Positions 21,901 to 30,959 of a DNA stretch of 64,000 bases are shown here, piece by piece. Each line of letters opens with the position of its first letter. The stretch's first letter is position 1. The translations under genes and the position numbers were made by a program. Under the pieces are notes generated by a model. That model searched no databases. It saw only the letters and a list, made by a program, of their open reading frames with translations, and was not told the origin of the DNA. Source of the stretch: Nymphalis io (taxonomy: Eukaryota > Arthropoda > Insecta > Lepidoptera > Nymphalidae); assembly GCF_905147045.1 (NCBI RefSeq), contig NC_065888.1, positions 8,995,001-9,059,000 of the forward strand, read 5' to 3'.

Positions 21901-24200
21901 TTTCAATGACATCAACTTGTGTCAAACTGTTATTCGCTGAAATAACTTACTTCGTTAAGACAGCGTTTCTCGACCTTTTAATATTCAATTCTAGTGTTCT
22001 CGTTTTGAACAAAACGTTTCTAATGGGGTTTTTCGTAACTGTTTCGATATTTTACAACAAGGTGCAACGAACTAAAGGTAGCGAATCATTATCTATTAAG
22101 TTTCACGTTTAGTTAAGCGACGCGCACATTATTGACGAAGCGGTCGGAGCGTAACGCGAAATCCGTTCGGATGTTTTCATGCATTTTATATGATGCGGTG
22201 CGATCCGTCCACTGGATAATATTATAATCTGCGTGAGCATTCGTGTGAAAGAGAATTGCATTGTTGGCGTTATTGCCGACCAATGTTGCCAATAAAATCG
22301 CTTAATCGTTGCAAACTCCGTTTAAATAGTCAGTTTTAAAATTTTATTTTTATATAATACCACTAAATGTTGCTTTAGAAAAATAATTATTTTATAAAAA
22401 AGAGGTGGACGTTTGCAAATTTACATTGAAAAATAAAATTAAACAAAAGAGAGAATACAAATACCTTGTTTGCATTTATATTCAGCGAATATTTTTACCA
22501 TTACATAATACCCTTGTTAAATATTCCTGCCTTTGCTACTGACTGTTGAAATCGCAGCGGGCGCCATAATAAAAGTTGAATCTATGTCCGTCGTTTGCAT
22601 AAAAGCATAAATTCTAAGCACTGCTTCCTATTAGACGAGTTGGTGTTGAGTTCCATTATACATGTCAATAACGTTAATTATTTGCATACAGATGGATTAA
22701 TAATAGCCTTAAAAACTAAACAGAATAATAATAATATATAAGGTTTTACTAGCACAATACTTCCAAAATGTTCTATAATATACATTTCAACAAAAAGCTT
22801 TGCGTATATAATAATTTATTTCATTCTTTTATTTAAATATTATTACAAATAGGTTGCAAATATATATAGAATAAAAATAAGTTGTGAAATGATACAAACG
22901 ATATCTGAATTATAGCACATTATAAATTTTAGGAATCGCAGCCTCCGCGGCATTAGATACGAGATCAAATTTAGTACGCATAACGACTCTGGCCTTTTGA
23001 TGTGGAGACGGAAAATCGGTATACGACCCCGCGACTTCATCGGACTCGGAATTAGTTTCGGAAAATTACAATTAATCTACACGGACACGGATTCAAAGGA
23101 GAACTCAGCCACACACGAGGACTGGTTCCAAAGTGTGGAGTCTCAAGAAAGAGTGGACGACGGACTATGGCACACGGCCGTAGTGAGGCGACGCAAGAGA
23201 CTAGCGATGTTGCAAGTGGACGATCTACCGCCTGTTAGAGGCTACTCGCAGTCGCTGCTGGTACCCTCGAAAGCGAACCCTAAACTGTGGATCGGTGAGT
23301 TCTATGCATTTGTTATGTGTTTTATTATAAAAATCACAAATTGCTTGTCGGCCAGTAAATTTGATTTAACACTGACCTATGTGAGGTAAATTAAAAACAC
23401 AAAGTTAAGCTGTTAAAAAAACCCTTGTGTTTATCATATTTACTGTAACGATCAAATTAATAGTCAGTTATTTAGCTTATTTACATTTTATTTATTAAAT
23501 ATAAAACGATTACTTTTTATCTATTTTTATACTATTTCGACAATTGGTTTACCACAAAACAATTACTTTTTGTGGCTTTTTATAGCTATTTACCGTTATC
23601 GAATTTGTATAAAACGATTTAAATACTTGCGAAAAACTAAACGTCAGCTCCGCAAAGCAACAAAGGCATATCAAGTACAAAAAACGTTAATCGTAGTCTT
23701 TTTCAAGCACGCAATAATCCTATTCCACAAGACGTTTTCCTGTACCATTTTATTTTATAAAGTGAATTAATTCGACGCAACAACATACTAGGTGATAGGG
23801 CTTTTTGCAAGCCCGTCTGGATAGGTACCACCCACTCATTACATTTTTTACCGCTAAACATGTTCTGTTTCGAAGGGTAAGTGAATCAGTGTAACTACAA
23901 GAGACATAACATCTTCGTTCCCAAGGTTGATGGCGCATTGGCGATTTAGGATTGGTTAATATTTCTTACATCGCCAATGACTGAGCGGTTGTAACAACTT
24001 AACATTAGCTCATTTGCCCATCCCACCTAAAACATAAAAAAAACGTTTCAATAGGAGGAGCACCTTCGCTACCGCTGGGTCTACCGGCGGCTCTCTACTC
24101 GGGATTGCGTGGTTGCATTGCGAGTGTGAAGTCCGGAGGCCGACACGTTGACGTCAAGGCGCCCATACGACCGATGACCACGGTACGATATTGCGACTAA
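838..24200 (+). CDS. Agrn: Agrin (C-terminal 1407 codons, 19 exons; 5' end outside window)
   Basis: Secreted heparan sulfate proteoglycan of basement membranes; in vertebrates it clusters acetylcholine receptors through LRP4/MuSK and binds laminin and alpha-dystroglycan. The 19 exons total 4226 nt and keep frame through every junction. Residue numbers count from the first full codon here: Kazal units 1-73, 75-137 and 179-254; Cys-rich segment 255-330; laminin-EGF 345-399 and 400-449; Kazal 455-530; EGF-like 615-649; EGF 661-695; LG1 705-880; two EGFs 893-972; LG2 980-1160; EGF 1177-1208; LG3 1220-1407. Agrin-specific signatures are CRPGVGG, DRCEPGYWG and EDCEQMTGRC in the laminin-EGF pair, followed by a Kazal unit and then three LG domains split by EGFs. 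Perlecan and the laminins have a different order. No SEA domain is seen. The first two bases (838-839) complete a codon begun upstream. Confidence 0.94.
942..2554 (+). other. agrin intron 1 with repeat fragments
   Basis: No exon seen. 958-1018 resembles the SINE 3' end 'CCCACTGCTGGACTAAAG' in antisense. 1905-2085 looks like the decayed 3' part of a common lepidopteran element ending near ACCCACGCGAAGCCGG. Confidence 0.6.
2555..2669 (+). CDS. Agrn: agrin exon 2 (Kazal lobe)
   Basis: Completes the first Kazal unit with VCGTDGQTYPSRCEL and a closing YRGDCG. Acceptor ATTTTAAAG, donor G|GTGAGT, ending in phase 1. Confidence 0.93.
2670..9151 (+). other. agrin intron 2 (6.5 kb)
   Basis: Longest intron in the window and very AT-rich. 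2945-3045 is a fragment of SINE family C (antisense). 3098-3605 is a dispersed repeat. 4030-4130 resembles a lepidopteran repeat tail (AGATTAGTGTGCGCAAAC). The remainder, about 4.3-9.1 kb, shows only short AT-rich ORFs without splice context. Confidence 0.65.
3098..3605 (+). repeat. Dispersed repeat D, copy 1
   Basis: About 480 nt that align with 59040-59490 along their length: shared TTTTCAGTGAGTT, CATTTACAGTATTAAC, TCTAACCAGA-TGACATTTC, ATAACATATATTGTTAT and CTACTACCCTAACCTAA. Family unknown. Confidence 0.6.
9152..9391 (+). CDS. Agrn: agrin exon 3 (second follistatin/Kazal unit)
   Basis: One whole unit in a single exon: CEGVQCSFGAHCV, then VCGST...TYPNECEL, closing with YGDC. Acceptor TTTGTTACAG. 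The donor A|GTACGT is the in-frame choice; reading through reaches a stop within 11 codons. Confidence 0.92.
   Translation, partial: RCAKVYSAHLGLTVWPVNACVQPIVQVRRVNPFAVALCRLILMNVNYKKQHAVYHLQPNFTSSSTVTAKIDSLSCHRLQ
9671..9976 (+). CDS. Agrn: agrin exon 4 (Thr/Ser/Glu linker plus third Kazal unit)
   Basis: Begins with about 30 residues rich in Thr, Ser, Gly and Glu, then CRDIRCDFDASCEV and VCASD...LYPSLCAM. The acceptor GGGGTAG has a poor pyrimidine tract. A second phase-compatible acceptor, TGCTTCAG ending at 9760, would remove the linker, so the linker may be optional. I chose the upstream site because the linker is open and GC-rich. Confidence 0.85.
10101..10253 (+). CDS. Agrn: agrin exon 5 (Cys-rich segment, lustrin-like spacing)
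   Basis: Encodes about 50 residues containing PCGNNKA, IDCGN, CPPGSYC and RCCPK. This is neither Kazal nor EGF. I know of no counterpart at this place in vertebrate agrin. Acceptor TTATATTCAG, donor A|GTGAGT. Confidence 0.88.
10722..11003 (+). CDS. Agrn: agrin exon 6 (GCC segment and first laminin-EGF)
   Basis: Starts with HCSESAHGCCPDGSTAA, the short segment that precedes the laminin-EGF pair in agrins, then the first laminin-EGF repeat (CGCNRLGS, GQCVCRPGVGG, DRCEPGYWG). Donor C|GTGAGT, phase 1. Confidence 0.94.
11363..11509 (+). CDS. Agrn: agrin exon 7 (second laminin-EGF)
   Basis: Encodes CGCSAFGS, REDCEQMTGRCVC and LGPNGC, the second laminin-EGF repeat, one exon per module. Donor C|GTAAGT. 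Confidence 0.94.
12273..12406 (+). CDS. Agrn: agrin exon 8 (N-lobe of fourth Kazal unit)
   Basis: Encodes CAELSCYFGAVC and CECAAAACPD. Acceptor ATATCATTAG, donor G|GTAAGA, phase 0, matching the phase-0 split inside the first Kazal unit. Confidence 0.92.
12503..12867 (+). mobile_element. tRNA-derived SINE, family A, copy 1
   Basis: Starts with a tRNA-like head: box A 'TTGGTCTATTGGC' and box B 'GGTTCAATTCC', then a shared body (TATTGGGTTTTTCTGTCAG; GAGAGTTAGGGAATAGAGAG) ending near GGCCGAAATCGGTCT. Sits in an agrin intron in sense orientation. Confidence 0.85.
13939..14239 (+). CDS. Agrn: agrin exon 9 (Kazal lobe plus linker)
   Basis: Encodes VCGSDGKTYESECHL and closes the unit at FGPC, then a Pro/Ser-rich and charged linker of about 65 residues. 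Vertebrate agrin has Ser/Thr-rich linkers and a SEA domain after this unit; none is seen here. Acceptor ATCAACAG, donor G|GTAAGT, phase 1. Confidence 0.92.
14454..14539 (+). other. Candidate alternative terminal exon of agrin
   Basis: A strong acceptor (T-rich tract then TTTTCAG, ending 14453) in the intron after exon 9 is followed by 27 whole codons open in the phase left by exon 9 and then TAA at 14537-14539. Use would give a form ending after the fourth Kazal unit. No nearby AATAAA was seen. Could be chance. Confidence 0.25.
15212..15379 (+). CDS. Agrn: agrin exon 10 (EGF/EB-like module)
   Basis: A short Ala/Thr/Val stretch, then LCVEDADC, GAHCARGGCVC and PGYTP...KACV: a six-Cys EGF/EB-type module. 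Phase 1 on both sides, so it could be skipped without a frameshift. Confidence 0.9.
16125..16488 (+). CDS. Agrn: agrin exon 11 (EGF and first part of LG1)
   Basis: EGF module CLSEPCYNLGTC...YTCVCPDMYTGVNCE, then LG1 from FDGTSYIRL through GDFVSLALVNGYLEFR. Ends in phase 2, as the LG-interior introns here do. Confidence 0.95.
16718..16930 (+). CDS. Agrn: agrin exon 12 (LG1 middle)
   Basis: Continues LG1 from YNLGNGV to AYIGSVATNYS. Acceptor TTCTTGCTAG, donor CAG|GTATAT. Confidence 0.93.
17227..17621 (+). CDS. Agrn: agrin exon 13 (LG1 end, two EGF modules)
   Basis: Closes LG1 with TGFIGCVKYLRI, then EGF CESNPC...CRNGATC...CAVGFQGANC and a less regular EGF starting DPCESNPCGYDEG. Donor G|GTAATT, phase 1. 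Confidence 0.94.
17694..17940 (+). CDS. Agrn: agrin exon 14 (LG2 first part)
   Basis: LG2 from FNGTSYVELP through GDFIAINLVNGYLQFRYNLG. The preceding intron is only 72 nt, the shortest of the gene. Confidence 0.94.
19019..19183 (+). CDS. Agrn: agrin exon 15 (LG2 middle)
   Basis: Encodes GRWHRVRASRSGRHGSLQLD, the central LG strands. Much more GC-rich than its flanks. Confidence 0.93.
19932..20128 (+). CDS. Agrn: agrin exon 16 (LG2 end)
   Basis: Encodes SSFIGAVQQVFVNGNPLSL and ends LG2 at a Cys-bearing tail before the next EGF. Donor G|GTGAGT. Confidence 0.93.
20280..20466 (+). CDS. Agrn: agrin exon 17 (EGF and LG3 start)
   Basis: EGF TPCKNNGTC...YKCICPDGYQGRNCE and the first LG3 strand, IKFDGNNYYSYRS. 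Phase-2 donor CAG|GTAAGT. The following 2.47-kb intron lies where the vertebrate z splice site is placed (see findings). Confidence 0.94.
21162..21195 (+). other. Candidate cassette microexon in the LG3 intron of agrin
   Basis: Acceptor TTTGTCTCTTTCTAG and donor AT|GTAAGA flank 34 nt. In the phase left by exon 17 it reads SLQTNGGEGNYD. Because 34 is not a multiple of three, joining it to exon 18 shifts frame and soon reaches a stop, so it would truncate LG3 unless another microexon is used with it. Confidence 0.35.
22933..23294 (+). CDS. Agrn: agrin exon 18 (LG3 main part)
   Basis: LG3 from RYEIKFSTHNDSGLLMWRR to KLWIG, including GLWHTAVVRRRKRLAMLQVD. Acceptor ATAAATTTTAG, donor G|GTGAGT. 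Confidence 0.94.
23791..24044 (+). mobile_element. Short retroposon, family C, copy 2, in last agrin intron
   Basis: Diverged full-length copy ending in an A run at about 24036-24043, roughly 10 nt before the last agrin acceptor AG (24053-24054). Confidence 0.75.
24055..24200 (+). CDS. Agrn: agrin exon 19 (LG3 end, stop codon)
   Basis: Encodes YSGLRGCIASVKSGGRHVDV and VRYCD, then TAA at 24198-24200. The two Cys give the usual LG-domain disulfide. The acceptor CGTTTCAATAG is short because a SINE ends about 10 nt upstream. Confidence 0.94.
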
Positions 24201-24204
24201 TTCA

Positions 24205-24210
24205 AATAAA
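24205..24210 (+). promoter_or_regulatory. Candidate poly(A) signal of agrin
   Basis: AATAAA lies 5 nt past the stop codon. A second AATAAA is at 24384-24389. I cannot tell which one is used; the first would leave almost no 3' UTR, so the second is more likely. Confidence 0.35.
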
Positions 24211-27200
24211 GCTGATCGGCCACTGAATACACTACGACGTGCAGCGATATATAAAGCGATTGAATTCGAACAGTGCGTTCATCAATATTGCTTAAGTTTG
24301 CAGTAGTGTAGTGTGTTCTTTGAAACTTGTGGCATGACTAATTTGAAAGATATCTGGTTAACGGACAGCGAAGTTAATTGTTTAATAAAACACATTGTCA
24401 TATCTAAATCATATCTTTCAAAGGGTGAAATAATAAGTATTATTTTTGTGTCTACATAGTATTAGTGTATATATCAGGCGTATATATTCGTCATCTTTAT
24501 GTGTTACGTGCAATAATGCATATATAGATTGTTGTTAGTGTTTTAGAAAGTCGTCAATATCAATAAAATAATTGAAATTATGTTTTACATACTTCAAATA
24601 CATTTTATTGCCATTGAATGTTTGTATACACGTAAACATGTAATGTATACACATACGTAAACACGCGAAATATGTAGCACTACGCAGCGCAAATTGAAGA
24701 GTATTCAAATAATTTCATGAATATTGACGTATTTCGCTTGCCATTTGTAATTATATTATATAATCTTGTGGTCATATCACCAAATATAAGTTGAGCGGTG
24801 GATTCAAGTCCCATTATTTACTTTAATTTTCGCTGCCTAATGTACAATAAGCTTTATTTTTAAAGGATTTTTTTCGAAAAATATCGCTACAAAATTCAAC
24901 GCCTTAGAGAATCTACCTACCGATACATAACTGTTTCTCAATCGTATCATATAACTGTATTGATTGCTTAAGATATTTTAAATATATCTGATGTTTATGA
25001 ATAAGTAGCAGGAAATGTATTCACATCTATAACCAAAAGATAATGTTGCCATAATAATTTATATTAATAGCTTAAGGATACGTAGTATTAAATAAATTGA
25101 AATTTCTTAAGTCGGTGCTCGGTTTACACATCAGAGGTTTATTAAAATTGTGAACAAAGTACGTAAGTGCTGAAGAAATTATAATGTGTTGTTATGATAT
25201 TATATTTAATAAATGGAACTCGGACGAGTTTTCTTAGCAACTAATCTACATCTGAGAGTGATGTGAGCTGAACATAAATGAATATTAGAAAAGGTATTCA
25301 AAGTAAGAAATGATGTTAAGCAGGCTTTAATATTAACATTCCGTATTGTAATTATAACGCTATTAATATTTATTTACTCGAGAAGCGCTGATATTAAATA
25401 GAAGCGGCTGAGCAAAATGCTATTTGAACACGCGGCGAGATTTTTAAGACCGTTCGAACTACCTACACGTTTATTATTTAGCGATTCCATTGTTATCATT
25501 CCATTTTAAATAAGATATATAATTAAAATAATACTTTGAACAGTGCCATAGTTGTACAGTAGACGATTTTATTAGATTTTAGATATAGTGTAATATTATA
25601 TGCTTCTTAATATTATGTTTTAAATATAACAAAGCATATTTTAATTCTCTTTCGTTTTTAATATCACTAACTGCGGTATTTTTATTTTTAAACCTGACTC
25701 TAAATTATTTTTTTTTGTTACTTTGTAGTAATACTAAAATTCAAACTCTTAAAATAAAAATCCGTGATCGTATTTGAAAGAAAAATAGGTTTTAGTATGT
25801 ATTTATGCATTTATTTGCAGTATATAATGCAATATAATTTGTTGTTGTTGAGTCAAGTTTTTCGGTTGTGTAAAGTCTAACAGACTGTAGAGCCTGTCTC
25901 ATGGCAAAGTCAAATATGTCTAGACAAACCACAAAACACTTCCATACAACATTCGAATGTAGATTAGCAACATTTCCAAGTCACGCGAACCTTCAGACGG
26001 TGCGATAGAAATCACCTAACGTTTAGTACTTTTTAATAGCTGTTTCGATTCATGGGGATAATGCACGTGACGATACATCACCAGCCGTGGGTTAGATGCA
26101 CACGATTATCACGACATTTTTATATATTTTCATGACATTTCCATACAATTTCAAGTTACTCGTCTGAATGTTTGGACCTTTTTATATTAAAGCAAACTTC
26201 TTTTCGATGAGAATAAAATAACTAAGTCTAATTCGAAGGCAAGTTTTCTATTAACATGTAACGTTTGTGTGAAACGATTCTGACGCGATTCAGTTCTTAC
26301 ATGCTACATAAAACACTCGCTTTATTTATTTTGGCATTTGGTTCAGTTTATAATATATGTGTTTTTTATTGTATTTTCATATGAATATTTTTATTTTATT
26401 AAAAAATAAAATATATTTTATTAAAAAATAAAATATAAATATCTTTATTTGTCCCAAAATGTAAAATAGGTTTGGTTTTAATCAAATTACCCAATACACT
26501 AAGTGATAACTCATGATTGGAGGTTAAAAATTGTTTTTAAAGTTATATATTAATTTGAATTTTGTTAGTTTATGTAGCCGTCAGTAAAATAGCCATTTCA
26601 TGTCTGATACTCAAAAACACTATGAGATAACATTTCTTTGTAATAATAAATTCAAAATCAACATTTTTTTTATTTAAGCTTAGTAGAAAATGAATTCCGA
26701 TAAGATTTTTTTACGCTTATTTATATTCCCGTAATAGTATTAAATAAAATGGATTTCGATGTATTACATATGTTATTAGCTAAATTTACATAAAAAATGT
26801 CTTGAAATGCCCTAGGTAATTATATTTATACTAAAACAATTCAAATATCAGCTATAATTTATTTGAAATAATTCGTATTGCTTCGCGTAAATCCGATATA
26901 TAATTTTTTTTATATTATTTTACATTTATATTTTTTTCTGGTACTTAAAAACGTTTTGTAATATATGTAAATAGTTATAGACTAGATTTTTTTACAAGAA
27001 GCTTAAACGTTGCTTATTGAAAGTCCATAATTTATATGAAGATTTTTTTTAAACTGCTATATAATATTCAAAGGGGTAATTTGGAGTCTGATAAATTTAT
27101 TCGACTGCAGTATTTCGAGTACGAATTTATAATGAATATTGTATTGTGTTCGTGAATATATTTGAACAATTTTGGTTTATATCGCATAAACTAATTAAAT

Positions 27201-28290
27201 AATAATAATAACAATGACATTTTGTACTCAATTTTATTTAAATTGTTTTGTAATATTAATAATTTTTTCTACTCTAGCTGTATACATGTAATATATTATA
27301 CGTAAATGCTAATTAAAAGTAAACAATGACAATATTAAAATATCTACACATCATTTTAGTGTTACTTTTTTAAATTGATAATTCATCGTGGCGGGACGAT
27401 ATAACCATTTCTACACTAGATTTAGGTTAGGCTTCCTGCCGTTGGTACGAGAAATATTTCGGACGATTGGAAAATCAATTTGTAGATATTTGCATACGCT
27501 CTGTACGCAGAGAGTATCCAGCCGTGAAGCCTATTTCTAACCGACTGTGTATAATCGAATTTGACTATTTGCAAGAATATGTCCATATTAATACTAGTTG
27601 TATTATGTCTTAAGTGAAAAATTGATATCGCTTAAAACAGTTCATAAATAGTGCCGCTAGACAAACAAACTGCGGCACTGAATTTTTAATTTGGACGGTT
27701 AATAATAGGTTTGACGGATTATTTCGTCCGGGTATGCGATTGAAGTACAGCAATAAGTGACCTATGGTAGTATGTTGTGTCGCTGGTTCTTAACATATCT
27801 TCCGATCTTATTTGTTACGCATGTGTGTTTTGATGTACCCATATTAGTTAATACAAATGATAAATTAAATGAGACTGCAGATACTATCTTGTTTTATTTC
27901 TAAAAATCCTTATAACATAATTATATTGATTAGGTAACAACCTGTGTGTTATATTATTCATTTGAAAATTGTACGATGATATTTGATTAATTTCAATATA
28001 AGATGTAATGTACGAGATTTTATGGATAAGCGATAAATCTGTTTTTGATTCTATGTTCATAACTAATTTCTTAATGCGTGATTTGGAATTTTTAAAATTG
28101 ATATATTGTGTGGTAAAATGTTCAAGATTGCCTGGAAATTTTCAAGTTATTGTAACAAAAAAATCTCGAATACAGCGTTTTTTTCTCGTTTTTATCACGT
28201 GGTAAATGTAGTGCTTCAGTAATTCGTCTGTGTCACTCACTGATGGATTTTCTTGCATACAGTCTCAGGCAGGTCATAAAAACTTTACTT
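24211..28290. other. Intergenic, downstream of agrin
   Basis: AT-rich, no exon-like segment seen. 26391-26440 holds two tandem copies of a 22-bp A/T unit that is itself nearly palindromic. The first few hundred bases may be agrin 3' UTR. Confidence 0.6.
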
Positions 28291-28470
28291 GGTGGTAGGG
28301 CTTTGTCATCACAAACCGCAAATCTTATTATTTTTGTGCTCCGGCTTAAAAAGCGAGTGAACCAGTGCTATTACAGGCATGAGAGTGATACCATCTTAGT
28401 TCACAAGGTTGGTGGTCTGTTGCCAATGTAAGTAATGATGAATGATATTTCTTAAAGCGTCAATGTATAT
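28291..28470 (+). mobile_element. Short retroposon, family C, copy 3 (3' truncated)
   Basis: GGTGGTAGGGCTTTG and AGCGAGTGAACCAGTGC match copy 1. The 3' third is missing or decayed. Confidence 0.65.
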
Positions 28471-28779
28471 GACCTACCTTTTTTATTTAAAACAAAAATA
28501 CATTTCATTCAAGTTTTTTTCCATATGCTATATCTACTTTGTTTGGACAGTCCTAAATCTACATACTAAAACTAAATATTGGATAACGTGTCCAGGGGGT
28601 ATTTACTCACGAAATGTAGTTGTTCTATAACATTAAATATATGTACCTTTTTGGAAGAAAATGCCCGATCCATGTATCTAACACTGTTTCTTAATATAAG
28701 GGACACTATCACTTTTTAAATGCTTATATTTTGAAAAACAAATTTTTGGGCTGTTTAAATCGACACCAAAAAACTTTTG

Positions 28780-28970
28780 AAATATTGTTTATCTGTCTGT
28801 TATCACTTTAATCGGGACAAATCTAAGTTAATCCTCCCAAATAAAAAAATATTTATTCGAAACGGTTCCTAAAGCACGAAGTTCTGGGGTGACAAAAAAA
28901 ATACCACCGGATTGAAAACCTCCTCCTTTTTTGAAGCCAGTTCAAAATAGTCGAGAACTGGTTGAAAAAT
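28780..28970 (+). repeat. Common lepidopteran repeat end (decayed)
   Basis: Contains AAAACCTCCTCCTTTTTTGA and TTCTGGGGTGAC, a phrase I recognise from the ends of widespread lepidopteran repeats. Class not determinable. Confidence 0.4.
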
Positions 28971-29589
28971 GTGTATTGTTTATGTTGATCCGACCTAGTC
29001 GTCAGTTTAAGCTCAAAGTATAAGGACTATGCAAATATTACTTCAGCATCAAACAATATTTTTCATAACCAAGCGTTGCCTTAATTGAATTCGAATTTTC
29101 GAATGCTTTTGTGCTCTCTAATTAATAAATAAATACATTCTTTATTTCAAAAATTAAAAGAATACAAAATGTTTTTCTTAAAAGTAATTGTTTACTTAGA
29201 TATAAAATTAAAAGCAAAGCATCTGCACTAGGAGGAGCCCTTTCCGTCAGCTGTCAGCGCCTTTCACTTTGTTTTTAGAATATAATCAGAATCAGTTACA
29301 CGTTTTTCTAAAAATGTGGAACGCTTCATGATTTTGCGTATCATCCTAGCGCAAGGGGCATGCGATTTTTTTCTATATCGTTCCAATTTAAGTATATGTA
29401 CTGCCGAAGCGAGTACAAATAAAATAATTTACAAAATAATCCAAATAGTTCGTTCCGAACCGGAATAAACCTGAATAAATTCAAATGAAGTACTTATCAG
29501 AACTTATACTACAAATTAAATTATTAATTTTCATTTTTATTTCTAAGACAACACAATAATTAGAAACAAGATTTTTCTAGTATTTTATT

Positions 29590-29900
29590 TCGTTTTTAGG
29601 AACGAGTGGGTACTTTCTTCATTCTGAATATAAACGTTCCTACTGGTTGGAGGCGCGACTGCAGCGCCACATCCGTTGAACTCATCGTTGTATATTTTCT
29701 ATGTTCTCATCGATATCCGATCTGATCGGTCGATATTTTACGCGCTCTCATAAAAAACTATAATACGTGTTATTTGTGAGTTCTATCATTCATACATATA
29801 AGTGTAACGACACTCCGTGGTTCCTTCAGCAACGGGTAGCCTGTGGAAGACATGTACTGGGCGCAGTTTACGTAAGCTGGTTCGTGCTGTTGAAGGTAGG
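29590..29900 (+). promoter_or_regulatory. GC-richer island; possible promoter and first exon
   Basis: Stands out from AT-rich flanks: GGAGGCGCGACTGCAGCGCC, then TACATATAAGTG as a TATA-like site near 29796. At 29830-29895 a 66-nt open stretch is bounded by TTCCTTCAG and GAAG|GTAGGT; a second donor-like site TTTAC|GTAAGC lies inside it. Could be an untranslated exon or chance. Confidence 0.25.
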
Positions 29901-30284
29901 TGCTTAGACTTAATTCCATATTACATAATCTAAGTAGTTGCAATTACTGAAGCGAGTCACGGTAGCTTTAAATAGATGGCTGTAGCGATAACGATTTTCC
30001 ACGTTTTTATTTCAGATGCTCGCAAAAAATTAAGCGATTAATATTAAAATGAAATCCTAATAGTCTTTCGTTTTTTTATATAGTATTATATTATGTACTC
30101 GAAGTAGTTTGAGAGAAAATTGTTTGTCCGGACCCTTTCTAAGCGAAGCTGCCAAAACTTTAACAAATACACGAAAACTTTGTACTAAAGATATGTAGAC
30201 ACGTGATCAATAGAAAAGTCCGTACCATCATAACATCTATTTTAAAATTAAACTAATAATTTTCATTTTAAAAACTTGAAATAA

Positions 30285-30302
30285 TATATATATATATATA
30301 AT
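30285..30302. repeat. (TA)n microsatellite
   Basis: Uninterrupted TA run, with interrupted AT-rich repeats on to 30330. Confidence 0.7.
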
Positions 30303-30504
30303 ATAAACTAATATAATATACTAATATAAACAACTGCGATGAAAATAAATAGAAAAAGTTACTAACTATTACTACTAAAAGTAACTGTTAATACATGTAT
30401 GTGGTTTTGTATACTTAAAAAAAAAAAGATCGTTAGCGTGCCTGGGCACAATTTTTATATTTTTTTAATTTTTAAATTTGTAAATAGTTTTACATTGTAC
30501 TCAG

Positions 30505-30725
30505 CACTTAGGTTGGTCACGTATGTCGAATGACTGATGACGGAGCAAACGAGTCTTACAGTGGAGACCACATATTGTCAAATGGTAGGGCCCAGGGCGG
30601 TACGATCCAGCTAGGCGGATCAATGATCTGAACGTGATGATGACGGGACCCGAATGGATGCCGGCAGATTACCGGCAGCTGTCGCACACCTTGGAAGAGG
30701 CGTACGACTAGCAGTGTACACATAG
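30505..30725 (+). mobile_element. Remnant of a LINE reverse-transcriptase C-terminus
   Basis: Frame pieces read GHVCRMTDD, then TGPEWM...DYRQLSHTLEEAYD and a stop, matching the end of many insect LINE ORF2 proteins (WM...DR..W..LEEAY). Frameshifts and stops between the pieces show it is dead. Confidence 0.65.
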
Positions 30726-30886
30726 TATAGCTTAATAAAATATTTCTTTATTTTATTTATGTGAATATACCATTATGTAGACTTCTTAGTCGGTTTTCAT
30801 TCAAGGCATTGGTGACGTAGCAAATATATTGAAGCATTAAAATGGGACATCGTGGACCAATTTATTGTATAGAATTGTTGAAATTA

Positions 30887-30926
30887 CTATTTCATAAGTG
30901 CTTTTCTATTTCATAAGTGCTTTTCT
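30887..30926. repeat. Direct 20-bp tandem duplication
   Basis: CTATTTCATAAGTGCTTTTC occurs twice in a row, apparently a recent local duplication. Confidence 0.7.
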
Positions 30927-30959
30927 TAAGTCACTTTACTATTATTATTCTGTAAGGTT

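Noticed and set aside
29590..29760. Additional copy of duplicated block R
   Set aside because: Shares CTGCAGCGC and a similar layout but could not be aligned beyond short words.
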